Shown here: positions 1 to 7,086 of the stretch, in pieces
Layout of the letters: each line of letters begins with the position of its first letter
How positions within the stretch are numbered: the stretch's first letter is position 1
Assembly: GCA_016215705.1 (NCBI GenBank)
Contig: JACRIR010000203.1
Location: 1 to 12,397, forward strand
DNA: 12,397 bases
Direction of reading: 5' to 3'
Origin: Candidatus Poribacteria bacterium
GTDB taxonomy: Bacteria > Abyssobacteria > SURF-5
Notes under the pieces: generated by a model
Databases searched by the model: none
Seen by the model: only the letters and a program-made list of their open reading frames with translations
What the model was told of the DNA's origin: nothing
Position numbers and translations under genes: made by a program

Positions 1-24
1 CTCTACCTGCTGAGCTACCGGGGA
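1..24 (-). tRNA. tRNA, 5' portion only (truncated by window edge)
   Basis: Read on the minus strand, 24 to 18 gives a 7-nt acceptor strand (TCCCCGG). It is followed by T8-A9 and the D-stem GCTC (15-12), A14-G15, the D-loop with GG (7-6), and the returning GAG (3-1) that pairs with the D-stem. This is the canonical 5' half of a bacterial tRNA. The anticodon lies outside the window, so the identity is unknown. A first base U with this acceptor would suit tRNA-Asn, but that is only a guess. Confidence 0.85.
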
Positions 25-51
25 AACTCACTTCAGTCCTCAAGTGCTTAG

Positions 52-110
52 TCCCGCCGATGGCGGGATCCCGCGCCTCGCGGGACTGAGCTATCCCGCC
101 AATGGCGGGA
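52..110. repeat. Three 17-nt GC-rich hairpins in a row
   Basis: Three units share the plan TCCCGCS-NNN-SGCGGGA: 52-68 (loop GAT), 69-85 (loop CCT) and 94-110 (loop AAT). Each has a perfect 7-bp stem and a 3-nt loop. Units 1 and 2 are directly abutted. Unit 3 follows after the 8-mer CTGAGCTA, which is also present in the adjacent tRNA D-arm (10-17). The middle unit has C/G swapped in both arms, a compensated change. They lie in the probable leader of the tRNA transcript. Confidence 0.8.
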
Positions 111-174
111 CGAGGGGCCAGGGAATCCTGGACTCAATAGGCCGATGCCTTCGTTTCTGCTCCAAACAGCAAAT

Positions 175-199
175 CGACGACCGCGCTATCGGGTCGTCG
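175..199. other. Hairpin in the tRNA upstream leader
   Basis: CGACGACC (175-182) pairs perfectly with GGTCGTCG (192-199) around a 9-nt loop. It falls just inside the transcript predicted from the minus-strand promoter at 221-249. There is no adjacent U-run in that direction, so it is not a classical terminator. Its role is unknown. Confidence 0.5.
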
Positions 200-220
200 T
201 CTGATGCTTTGCTTTTTGTA

Positions 221-249
221 ATTATATGTGCGAATATTAGATTTGTCAA
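221..249 (-). promoter_or_regulatory. Perfect-consensus sigma70-type promoter for the tRNA transcript
   Basis: On the minus strand the sequence contains TTGACA (249-244), a 17-nt spacer and TATAAT (226-221). Both hexamers match consensus exactly and the spacing is optimal. Transcription would start near 214 and run towards the truncated tRNA at 24-1, giving a leader of roughly 190 nt. Such a strong promoter fits a stable RNA operon. That it drives the tRNA is inferred from orientation and the lack of any intervening gene. Confidence 0.75.
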
Positions 250-339
250 GAGTTGGCGACATTCGCGCATTCGTATGGGTTTTGGAAGTCTGTTTGTGTC
301 AGAGAATTGAGGTTTCCATGACGGACTTTGTGCGCACTT

Positions 340-353
340 TGGCTACGTAGCCA
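340..353. promoter_or_regulatory. 14-bp perfect palindrome between divergent promoters (possible operator)
   Basis: TGGCTACGTAGCCA is a perfect palindrome lying between the minus-strand promoter at 221-249 and the plus-strand promoter at 494-525. A dimeric regulator could bind here, but nothing else supports this. The surrounding 250-490 region contains no convincing gene. The stretch at about 449-485 is a run of degenerate AATC/GAAA words similar to the other short-period repeats in this window. Confidence 0.25.
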
Positions 354-493
354 GAGCAGTCGGCGATTCGTTGATGTCGCGATTTGATCACTACGCGAAT
401 CAGATAGAGAAAGAGTCGGTCATAAATGTGCATACGACCGAGCCAGGCGAAGGGATTAGAATCGAAAATCCGAAATCGGAAATTCAGAATCGC

Positions 494-525
494 TTGACAG
501 CGCTTAGGCTGTGAGGTAATATAAT
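494..525 (+). promoter_or_regulatory. Promoter of the mla operon
   Basis: A perfect -35 hexamer TTGACA sits at 494-499. Downstream, the overlapping string TAATATAAT (517-525) offers a -10 box: TAATAT at 517-522 (17-nt spacer) or exact TATAAT at 520-525 (20-nt spacer). The predicted 5' leader to the mlaF GTG at 584 is about 50 nt. Confidence 0.6.
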
Positions 526-583
526 TCGGTTTCCACCCCTGAATTTGTGGCAATTTCGCTTGAATTTCAATGGAGGCATCGAG

Positions 584-1330
584 GTGATCGAAGTACGCAA
601 CCTCGTCTTTAAGTATAACAGCGATATTGTATTAAATGACGTTTCGTTCACGCTCGAAAAGAACGAGACAACCGTCGTCATCGGGCGGAGCGGCGTGGGC
701 AAAAGCACGCTTCTACGGTGTATCCTCGGCCTTGTGAGGCCGCAATCAGGCAGCATCATGGTCGAGGGGACCGATGTTACCAGGATAAGCGAAGAGGAAC
801 TCAACCTTATCAGGCGCGATTTCGGGATGCTGTTCCAGAGTGCGGCCCTCTTCAACTCGATGACCGTCGGCGAGAATGTCGCGTTTCCAATCCGCCAACA
901 TCGGAATTATGACGAAAAGACGATTCAGACGACAGTGAGGCAGAAGCTGGAGCTCGTCGGCCTCGAGGGCTGCGAAAGCATGATGCCCTCTGAACTCAGT
1001 GGTGGCATGAAGAAGCGCGCGGGCCTTGCAAGGGCGTTGGCGCTTGATCCAAAATGTTTGTTTTTCGACGAACCCATCGCGGGCTTGGACCCGATAATCG
1101 CAAATGGCATCGACGAGCTCATTTTGAGCCTAAAGAAGGTCTCGGGAATGACCATGATGATTGTGACTCATGAACTGTTGCACGGTTTCAAGGTGGCCGA
1201 CAAAGTAATCATGATCCATGAAGGCTCGGTTATTGCGGTCGGCACACCCGCCGAGATAATTCAGAGCAAAGACGAGAACGTGCACCATTTCTTGAGAGGC
1301 ATTCCTGACACCAAGACAATAATCAGATGA
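584..1330 (+). CDS. mlaF: MlaF-type ABC transporter ATPase (phospholipid/MCE transport)
   Basis: This is the cytoplasmic ATPase that powers an MlaFED-type lipid transporter together with the MlaE permease and the MCE protein MlaD. The 248-residue product contains Walker A GRSGVGKST (34-42), the Q-loop region GMLFQ (81-85), the signature LSGGM (138-142), Walker B CLFFDEP (158-164), the D-loop LDP (168-170) and the switch histidine (196). The signature continuing as LSGGMKKR is typical of the Mla/Ttg2A branch. I chose GTG at 584 because GGAGG lies at 572-576, 7 nt upstream, and the protein then begins VIEVRNL as in relatives. An in-frame TTG at 545 has no such support. The gene ends in an ATGA overlap with the next gene, suggesting translational coupling. 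Function is firmly assigned by family; the exact lipid substrate is not known. Confidence 0.95.
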   Translation: MIEVRNLVFKYNSDIVLNDVSFTLEKNETTVVIGRSGVGKSTLLRCILGLVRPQSGSIMVEGTDVTRISEEELNLIRRDFGMLFQSAALFNSMTVGENVAFPIRQHRNYDEKTIQTTVRQKLELVGLEGCESMMPSELSGGMKKRAGLARALALDPKCLFFDEPIAGLDPIIANGIDELILSLKKVSGMTMMIVTHELLHGFKVADKVIMIHEGSVIAVGTPAEIIQSKDENVHHFLRGIPDTKTIIR

Positions 1331-2847
1331 CCCACTTTGCTCCCCTCCTCGCGCTACTCGAGACAGCCACAAAGTGGTGGCGCCGTTTGATATCTACAGA
1401 AGCAATCTTTCTTGCGGCGGCTCTTTCCTTCATTCCGCTCCTGCCATCTTCGGCTTCTTCCGCTCTTGCCTCTGAAGAGAGTTCAAAAACGCAGGAAATC
1501 TGGCCTGTCTATTCATCTGCGGGCGAGGAAGGAACTGTTCTCGATTATTCAATCTGGCCTTTCCTGGCAGTCGAGCGGACGCCTGAGTGGAAGCAGTTCT
1601 CTCTCAGACCGTTCTATGTTAAAAGAGAGGCGCTAGACGGGTCGGAAGAGAGAATCCAGTTCCTTTGGCCTGTTTACCTCTATAAACGCTCTGAAGAGGA
1701 CGTCACTGTTCGGGTACTGCCGATATATACATATCGCAAGGATGTCTATCCCTACGAAGACGGACATGAATACAAGGTCAACTACATGCTGTTCCCCTTC
1801 TTGTTCGGCGGCAGTTCCACTGACGAGGGGGGATACTTCGCTTTTTTCCCCATAGGTGGGAACATCAAGGATTTTCTGGGACGCGACAAAATTCGGTTCT
1901 ACCTGTTCCCGCTCTACTACGAGTATTCCAAGAACGAGCTTCGCCAGCGCAACTACCTCTGGCCGGTATTGTCGTTTTCCGGCGGAGGTGATTATAATGG
2001 TTTCAGGCTTTGGCCGCTCTATGGGTACTCTGAAAAGCAAAATGAGTATCGGAAGGAATTTGCGCTGTGGCCGTTCTATCATCATCAGAAGTTTGACCTT
2101 GATAAGGAGCAAAGTGGCGAGCGAACTATGGTCTTCCCGCTATATGCTCGCGAGGACAGCGAGAGGAGGCGCTATCGGGCGTTTCTCTGGCCGTTGTTTT
2201 CGCGTGAGGAAAACTATGCGCGAAACTTCGAGGAGTATTCGGCTCCTTGGCCTTTCGTTACTATCTCAAGAGGAGAAGACATCAGCCAGACGCGGATATG
2301 GCCTCTTTACGGACATACGGAAACGAACGACTCGGAAAAGAGCTTCGTGCTTTGGCCCCTCTATTATCGAAACATCTTCACGCTCGACAGCGACACGGAA
2401 AGACGCGAGACGCTTCTGTTTCCGTTCTGGTCATCCCAGAGCGTGCTTTCCGGGTCAAAAGGGACAATAAGGCAAAAGTCCAGATTTTGGCCGTTTTGGA
2501 AGTATCGCAAGTTTGAGGACGGCGCGACATATACGAGGATACTCTCCCTGCTTTGGTTCGATGATGAGGAAGGTTTTGAGCGGCAGTATTCGCCTCTATG
2601 GACAATATATGAGCGCGAGACCGAGCCTGACGGAAGCAGCCACACATACGCACTTTGGCGGCTTTACAGGCATAAACAGACCGCCGACGGTTCAGAAACC
2701 CGAATTCCGCTCCTGTTCTCGCACAGTGAAGATGCTGCGACCGCATCCGGGGATACGACCATTCTCGGCGGAATCCTTGGCTCGAGCAGAGACGGAGACG
2801 AGCGCAGGCTGCGGATTCTGTATTTCATAGACATTCCATTTCAGTGA
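1327..2847 (+). CDS. Secreted W-P repeat protein of unknown function in the mla operon
   Basis: I do not recognise a named family. The 506-residue product has an N-terminal stretch with basic residues (WWRR, 17-20) and a hydrophobic segment (about 25-47) ending ALA-SEE, which fits a signal peptide. The rest consists of about 22 copies of a short core, [W/F/L]-P-hydrophobic-aromatic. Cores sit at 59, 77, 94, 114, 131, 156, 174, 194, 212, 229, 248, 270, 288, 308, 325, 343, 365 and 388, with degenerate copies to 464. Spacing is mostly 17-20 residues, with charged Asp/Glu/Ser/Gly/Asn-rich turns between. This suggests a repetitive beta-strand structure in the periplasm or outer membrane. There are no cysteines or obvious catalytic motifs. 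The start ATG overlaps the mlaF stop (ATGA), so the two are probably co-translated; mlaE follows after 169 nt. A role in the MCE transporter, perhaps as an envelope partner, is inferred from position only. Confidence 0.88.
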   Translation: MTHFAPLLALLETATKWWRRLISTEAIFLAAALSFIPLLPSSASSALASEESSKTQEIWPVYSSAGEEGTVLDYSIWPFLAVERTPEWKQFSLRPFYVKREALDGSEERIQFLWPVYLYKRSEEDVTVRVLPIYTYRKDVYPYEDGHEYKVNYMLFPFLFGGSSTDEGGYFAFFPIGGNIKDFLGRDKIRFYLFPLYYEYSKNELRQRNYLWPVLSFSGGGDYNGFRLWPLYGYSEKQNEYRKEFALWPFYHHQKFDLDKEQSGERTMVFPLYAREDSERRRYRAFLWPLFSREENYARNFEEYSAPWPFVTISRGEDISQTRIWPLYGHTETNDSEKSFVLWPLYYRNIFTLDSDTERRETLLFPFWSSQSVLSGSKGTIRQKSRFWPFWKYRKFEDGATYTRILSLLWFDDEEGFERQYSPLWTIYERETEPDGSSHTYALWRLYRHKQTADGSETRIPLLFSHSEDAATASGDTTILGGILGSSRDGDERRLRILYFIDIPFQ

Positions 2848-2889
2848 GAAGATGTTTTCCTCTAGGCGAGTCGAAGTCACATAGGGTAC

Positions 2890-3004
2890 GCCCGACCGTT
2901 TCGGGCAGAGTTGATTGTGAAAGAAAGGTAAGGCACGGGAACGAAGGTCGTTTCTTCTTTTTTGTATTTCCCCTTTCCCTTGTTCCTTTCGCCTTGCTCC
3001 TTTC
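2890..3004. other. Gap before mlaE: small hairpin and pyrimidine-rich degenerate repeat
   Basis: The 169-nt gap between the repeat-protein gene and mlaE contains a 6-bp hairpin (GCCCGA 2890-2895 / TCGGGC 2901-2906) with no U-run after it. From about 2950 to 3004 there is an almost purely pyrimidine tract made of TTTCCCC/TTCCTTT words. The ribosome binding site AGGAG (3007-3011) follows immediately. I see no gene and no convincing terminator here. Confidence 0.5.
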
Positions 3005-3016
3005 TTAGGAGAACTT

Positions 3017-3802
3017 ATGGGCAGGCTGGTGCGGTTTGTGGGCGCCCGGCTCATTTACCTCTTTGAGACCACGGGCGACGTTCTCATTCTGTTGAAGAAG
3101 ACTCTTTTCTATTGCAACAGAGCCGTCGGAAGTCGTTCGAGGATTCTTAAACAGATGTCTTTCATCGGCGTCGACACTCTTCCCATCGCCCTGCTCATGG
3201 GCTTTTTCGTGGGCATGGTGCTCGCTTTGCAAACAGGATATCAGTTGCTCAGATTCAATATCGAGAACATCATCGGAGCTATTGTGGGGCTTTCGCTTGC
3301 AAAAGAACTCGCCCCGGTTCTCACGGGATATCTGGTGGCCGGACGGGTCGGCGCCGCCATCACGGCGGAAATAGGAACAATGCAGATTTCCGAAGAGATT
3401 GATGCGCTTCGCGTCATGGGAGTGGACCCGGTCTATTACCTGTCGATGCCGCGCCTGATTGCAGCCGTATTCATGATCCCGATCGTCGTCATCTATGTAA
3501 ATCTTATCGGCATGTTCGGGGGCGCTATTATCTCGGCGAGCTACGTCGGAGTCGGGATGCGCAGCTATTTCGACAACTTGTTTGACGCAGTCACGTTCAG
3601 CGAAATATTCAGGGGTCTCATCAAGGCCATGTTCTTCGGCGGAATTGTGGCCACTATCGGGTGCTATAAAGGGTTCAAGACGACGGGAGGCGCTGAGGGC
3701 GTCGGCAAATACACGACTCAGTCGGTCGTTCTGTCTTTCATTCTTATTATCGTGTTCGACTATTTTCTTTCTCGAATTCTCCTGTTCAAAGTGTTCGAGT
3801 AA
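3017..3802 (+). CDS. mlaE: MlaE-type permease of the phospholipid ABC transporter
   Basis: This is the inner-membrane permease that pairs with MlaF and MlaD to move phospholipids between inner membrane and periplasm. The 261-residue length is normal for the family. An amphipathic N-terminal region (about 1-50) precedes hydrophobic segments at roughly 55-75, 84-106, 146-176, 200-216 and 235-256. The family hallmark is the conserved stretch from ELAPVLTGYLVAGRVGAA (97-114) through EIGTMQISEEIDALRVMG (118-135), followed later by the GCYKGF...GGAEGVGK motif (215-231). AGGAG at 3007-3011 is well placed for the ATG. No STAS-domain partner (MlaB) is encoded in the window, so the gene may act without one or use one elsewhere. 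Confidence 0.97.
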   Translation: MGRLVRFVGARLIYLFETTGDVLILLKKTLFYCNRAVGSRSRILKQMSFIGVDTLPIALLMGFFVGMVLALQTGYQLLRFNIENIIGAIVGLSLAKELAPVLTGYLVAGRVGAAITAEIGTMQISEEIDALRVMGVDPVYYLSMPRLIAAVFMIPIVVIYVNLIGMFGGAIISASYVGVGMRSYFDNLFDAVTFSEIFRGLIKAMFFGGIVATIGCYKGFKTTGGAEGVGKYTTQSVVLSFILIIVFDYFLSRILLFKVFE

Positions 3803-3857
3803 TGGCGCTTGGGGACATGAGATTCATCGAACTCATTGAAAGGAAGGCCGGTCAATC

Positions 3858-4895
3858 ATGTCGAAAGAAATGAAAGTGGGCATATGCTTCATTTTGGGGA
3901 TGGTCATTCTCGCCGGGCTGACGTTCTACGCCGGTGGCTTTGACGACTGGCTCAAGAAGCGGTACAAAATCAGCGGCTATTTCGAGAGAGTTGACGGACT
4001 CGAGAAGGAAGATGTCGTGACACTCGCAGGTGTCGAGGTGGGTGAGGTTGGTGACATGCGGGTCAAAGAGAACCGCGTGCAGGTTACACTTCTCATCAAT
4101 GGAGACACGGTTCTCCACAAGGATTCTGTCGCCCGAATCGAGAGCGAGAGCTTGCTCGGCGGGAAATATGTAAGCATAACCGTGGGCACACCCGGTGCTC
4201 CACGACTCAAGGAAGGAGACGTCATACAAACTCAGGAGGCCGCCGACCTGGCGAAAATCCTTCAAAACGTCGCCGACGTAAGCCAGGACCTGCGGACGAT
4301 GATAACCAGCTTCAATAAGAATCAGGAGACAATCGCGGGACAGATTCAGGACGTTCTGGGCGAAAACCGCGAGAATATCCGCAAGAGCTTCGAGTCGCTT
4401 GCGCGTATTACGACCGACAATGAACAGAATATCAAGGAGGCTCTTGCTGCGCTGCGCGATGCCGGCCCAATGCTCAAGGAGACTATGGAAAGCGTGAGCA
4501 ACATCACGCGTAAAATAGAGCGGGGCGAGGGCACTATTGGCAAACTGGTCCAGGACGACTCTCTGTACAACGACATGAAGAATCTCTCCGCAAGCCTGAA
4601 AGAGGCCTCGGGCACGGTCACTCGTATTATGGGTGACAACGAGAAGGACATAAGAGTCGTCGTCTCGTCGCTGAAGGAAGCTGCGCCGAAACTCGAAAAG
4701 AGCATGGACAGGATTGACGCTATCACTCAAAAAATTGAAAAAGGAGAGGGCACTCTGGGTAAACTCGTACAGGATGAGACGCTGTACAAAGAAACGACGC
4801 GCATGCTGAAAGAGGCGCGTCATGCGGCCGAAGACGTCCGTGAACAGGTTCCGATCATTACGTTCACGAGCGTCATTTTCGCGGCATTCCAATAG
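3858..4895 (+). CDS. mlaD: MlaD-type MCE-domain substrate-binding protein
   Basis: This is a periplasmic MCE protein anchored by one N-terminal membrane helix (about 6-24). It binds phospholipid above the MlaE permease as a ring. The MCE domain spans about 36-126, with YKISGYFERVDGLEKEDVV and the AGVEVGEV motif (57-64). Residues 127-330 are predicted mostly helical and probably extend the channel. Within this part a roughly 51-residue unit is duplicated (187-237 and 260-310), each copy ending in GEGT-[IL]-GKLVQD-x-x-LY; a third, partial unit starts near 169. The C-terminus is hydrophobic (VPIITFTSVIFAAF). At 345 residues it is much longer than E. coli MlaD and resembles the long, coiled-coil-tailed MCE type. 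AGGAAGG (3841-3847) supports ATG 3858; ATG 3870 is a weaker alternative. It is the third core transporter gene of this operon. Confidence 0.96.
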   Translation: MSKEMKVGICFILGMVILAGLTFYAGGFDDWLKKRYKISGYFERVDGLEKEDVVTLAGVEVGEVGDMRVKENRVQVTLLINGDTVLHKDSVARIESESLLGGKYVSITVGTPGAPRLKEGDVIQTQEAADLAKILQNVADVSQDLRTMITSFNKNQETIAGQIQDVLGENRENIRKSFESLARITTDNEQNIKEALAALRDAGPMLKETMESVSNITRKIERGEGTIGKLVQDDSLYNDMKNLSASLKEASGTVTRIMGDNEKDIRVVVSSLKEAAPKLEKSMDRIDAITQKIEKGEGTLGKLVQDETLYKETTRMLKEARHAAEDVREQVPIITFTSVIFAAFQ

Positions 4896-4963
4896 GAACT
4901 CGAACACGCGAAACATGCAATGACCTCCTGCGAAAGTGGCGTTGTTGATTTAAGGAGAATCAC

Positions 4964-6268
4964 ATGCTCGAGAAAGTCGTTATCGTGGACGCTTGTCGTT
5001 CCGCCAATGCTCGCGCCTCCAGAGGCTCGTTCGTTCACAAACGCATAGATGTTCTTGCCGCAGAAATCCTGAAAGCCCTGCTTGACCGCAACCCGCAGGT
5101 CGATCCTCGAATGATCGAGGACGTACGGATCGGTTCTGTGGTTCAGGGCCAGTTGATTCGTGGCGGTGGCAAAGGCATCGCGGGGGTCGCGGGTTTGCCC
5201 GATACCATACCCGGCTCCGGAACGAATCGGCAGTGCGGTTCAAGCATGGACACCTTCCAGCAGATAGTTGCCTTCATTGCCGCAGGCATGATAGACATCG
5301 GGATCGCAATGGGCGCAGAAAAAATGGCGCAGACCTTGGTGAGGCTCTCTTTTGATGTGCCCGGGATTCTGCCGGGCCTCGGCGATGTTCCGCCGCCGTC
5401 AGCGGTGCAACTGAGCATGGAACCGGACCACTCCGAAGTTTACTCGAAACCCTTCCCCGAGTATATCCTCAAAGCGCCACGCATGGTCGGGATGCCGCAA
5501 ACAGCGCAGAATATTGCTGAAGTATATGGGATGACGCGGGCGGAACTCGACCTGTACGCATACAAGAGCCACATGAAAGCTGCCAGGGCAGCCAAGGAAG
5601 GGAAGTTCAAGGATGAAATAATTCCGGTAAGAACGCACAAGCCTCTCTTCAACGAAAAAAAAGAGATCATACCCGACCAGGTAGGGGAGGAGTTTACTTT
5701 CGACCGGGACGAGTGCATCCGGCCCGAGACGACGCCCGAGGCATTGGCCAAGCTCCCGCCTTTGAAAATTGTGCAGACTTACTCTCCGGACGGCAAGGAG
5801 GTAGTGATCACCGCCGGCAACTCGTGTCCGACAAACGATTCTGCCGCTGCAGTTCTTGTCATGTCAGAGAAGAGAGCCAACGAACTCGGGCTAAAACCGC
5901 TGGCGCGAGTCAAATCAATGGCGGTCGCTGGAACCAAACCCCAGTTGATGGGCATCGGCCCCATCCCCGCCTCGAAAAAGGCTCTCGCTAAGGCAGGGCT
6001 CAAAGCAAGCGACATAGATGTCTGCGAACTCAACGAAGCATTTGCCTCGCAGGCGATCGCGAGCATCAACGACATCGGTCTCAATCCGGACAATGTCAAT
6101 GTCAATGGTGGCGCGCTTGCGTTGGGTCATCCGCTCGGGCAGAGCGGATGCAGACTCTTGACGACGATGGCGCACGAGATGAAGCGGCGTCCGGCTGCTC
6201 GTTACGGTCTTGCGACCATGTGCATCGGCGGCGGCCAGGGCATCGCTACGATTCTTGAAAAGTGCTAG
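4964..6268 (+). CDS. Thiolase (acetyl-CoA C-acyltransferase/acetyltransferase family)
   Basis: Thiolases cleave 3-ketoacyl-CoA with CoA, or run in reverse to condense acyl-CoAs. The 434-residue product carries the nucleophilic Cys91 in NRQCGSS, the NEAF motif (357-360), His389 in GGALALGHPLGQSG (382-395) and the second active cysteine Cys420 in CIGGGQG (420-426), so the full catalytic set is present. It is some 40 residues longer than the usual 390, with extra sequence around 130-175 in the region covering the active site. The GN-S-x-x-ND motif reads GNSCPTND (285-292). AAGGAG at 4952-4957 precedes the ATG by 6 nt. The gene lies 68 nt after mlaD on the same strand and may be co-transcribed, hinting at lipid metabolism. 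Whether it is degradative or biosynthetic cannot be told. Confidence 0.95.
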   Translation: MLEKVVIVDACRSANARASRGSFVHKRIDVLAAEILKALLDRNPQVDPRMIEDVRIGSVVQGQLIRGGGKGIAGVAGLPDTIPGSGTNRQCGSSMDTFQQIVAFIAAGMIDIGIAMGAEKMAQTLVRLSFDVPGILPGLGDVPPPSAVQLSMEPDHSEVYSKPFPEYILKAPRMVGMPQTAQNIAEVYGMTRAELDLYAYKSHMKAARAAKEGKFKDEIIPVRTHKPLFNEKKEIIPDQVGEEFTFDRDECIRPETTPEALAKLPPLKIVQTYSPDGKEVVITAGNSCPTNDSAAAVLVMSEKRANELGLKPLARVKSMAVAGTKPQLMGIGPIPASKKALAKAGLKASDIDVCELNEAFASQAIASINDIGLNPDNVNVNGGALALGHPLGQSGCRLLTTMAHEMKRRPAARYGLATMCIGGGQGIATILEKC

Positions 6269-6357
6269 AAGCTTCGGTAGCTGTCGAATTTATTTGCACG
6301 CGGTCAATCGCAAATCTGGCATAGCGCGGCATAGCCACGTCCGGGAGGCCGCAAGGT

Positions 6358-6396
6358 TTATTCGGAGACACCATACGGAGTTATGTCCCCGTATGA
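6358..6396. repeat. Degenerate GGGGACA-type palindromic element at the end of mocA
   Basis: CATACGG (6372-6378) and CCGTATG (6389-6395) form a 7-bp stem with a 10-nt loop. The flanks ATTCGGAGACACC and GTCCCCG resemble the arms of the perfect hairpin at 8154-8196 (ATTCGGGGACACC). The element lies between the convergent thiolase and mocA genes and supplies the mocA stop codon. It may form the 3' end structure for either transcript, although no U-run follows. Confidence 0.6.
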
Positions 6397-7086
6397 GAAA
6401 TTATTTGGTTCCCGCATGCAAGGTGTTGTGGAATACCGCTCGAGTATCCTCTGATAATCCTCCCGCGTGTCCATGTCGAAAACCACTCCTTCATCATTGA
6501 CGTCAAGGCAATGTACTTCTTTCGAATGCCTTCGGATCAGATCCCTAAGTGTTCGGACTGCGTCGATCTCTGCTAGAATTTCTCTCGGCAAGAGCGGGGG
6601 ATGCCCTCTTTTCCCTTTATGAACAGGTAGGATTATCGCGCCGGGCCTTTCAGCGTGACAGCGGCGCATGCCCATGAATGTCTCGGCCTTCACCAGAGGA
6701 TGGTCAGCGAGGCAGATGAAAATACCGGGGGAGGCGGGGTTAATCTTCTTGAGGCCGACCCGAACAGACTCGCACATGTCGGCCTCAGGTGTCTCGTTTT
6801 GGACCACGCGGATGGTGGACGGTCGAAAGTCGAAGGTCGGAGCGAATCTGTCAGATTCAGGAATCCGGTTCCTGACCGTGATCGGTGTAAATGCCTCAAT
6901 AGCCTGTAGTATCTCGTCACTGTTGGAGCCGACCACGACCACAATATCGTCTATCCCGGCTCCTCTGATGGTTTCAAGACAGTGGACGATGACAGGCCTC
7001 TCGCCAAGAGGTAGAAGCTGTTTTGGTTTGCCCATTCTCTTCGACGAACCTGCTGCAAGAAGAATGGCTGAGACCTCATGAGACAT
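6358..7086 (-). CDS. mocA: MocA/MobA-like molybdenum cofactor nucleotidyltransferase
   Basis: The enzyme likely joins CTP to molybdopterin, making the cytosine dinucleotide cofactor used by xanthine-oxidase-family enzymes. The nucleotide-binding loop LLAAGSSKRMGKPKQLL (9-25) is intact. ADHP (127-130) stands where relatives have the metal-binding D-[QH]-P, and GKRGHPPLLP (158-167) is the family motif; FDMDTREDY (203-211) closes the domain. Two parts look foreign. Residues about 72-93 form an extra segment encoded by TCGAAAG-type repeat words, and the last 12 residues are encoded by a palindromic element. The start codon overlaps the end of xdhC by 11 nt, with AGGAG-like sequence about 6-10 nt upstream. 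Pairing with xdhC and iorAB supports MCD rather than MGD synthesis. GTP-specific MobA is the alternative. Confidence 0.9.
   Translation of the reverse strand: MSHEVSAILLAAGSSKRMGKPKQLLPLGERPVIVHCLETIRGAGIDDIVVVVGSNSDEILQAIEAFTPITVRNRIPESDRFAPTFDFRPSTIRVVQNETPEADMCESVRVGLKKINPASPGIFICLADHPLVKAETFMGMRRCHAERPGAIILPVHKGKRGHPPLLPREILAEIDAVRTLRDLIRRHSKEVHCLDVNDEGVVFDMDTREDYQRILERYSTTPCMREPNNFSYGDITPYGVSE

Noticed and set aside
52-110. A second complete tRNA based on the GGCGGGATAGCTCAG stretch
   Set aside because: After the D-arm-like 8-mer there is no D-loop GG, anticodon arm or T-arm; only hairpin repeats follow.
545-583. Upstream TTG start extending mlaF by 13 residues
   Set aside because: GTG at 584 has GGAGG at ideal spacing and gives the usual ABC ATPase N-terminus; the extension would run through the ribosome binding site.
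1633-2112. Antisense and shifted open frames across the W-P repeat gene
   Set aside because: Only the frame 1327-2847 shows periodic protein-like structure with a signal peptide and coupling to mlaF.
3852-4916. A 354-codon open frame antisense to almost all of mlaD
   Set aside because: The plus strand encodes a clear MCE protein with a ribosome binding site. The antisense product shows no family motif, and its repeats mirror the mlaD duplication.
6264-6281. GCTA-GAAGCTTC-TAGC palindrome as a thiolase terminator
   Set aside because: There is no loop, a G-G bulge and no T-run; too weak.
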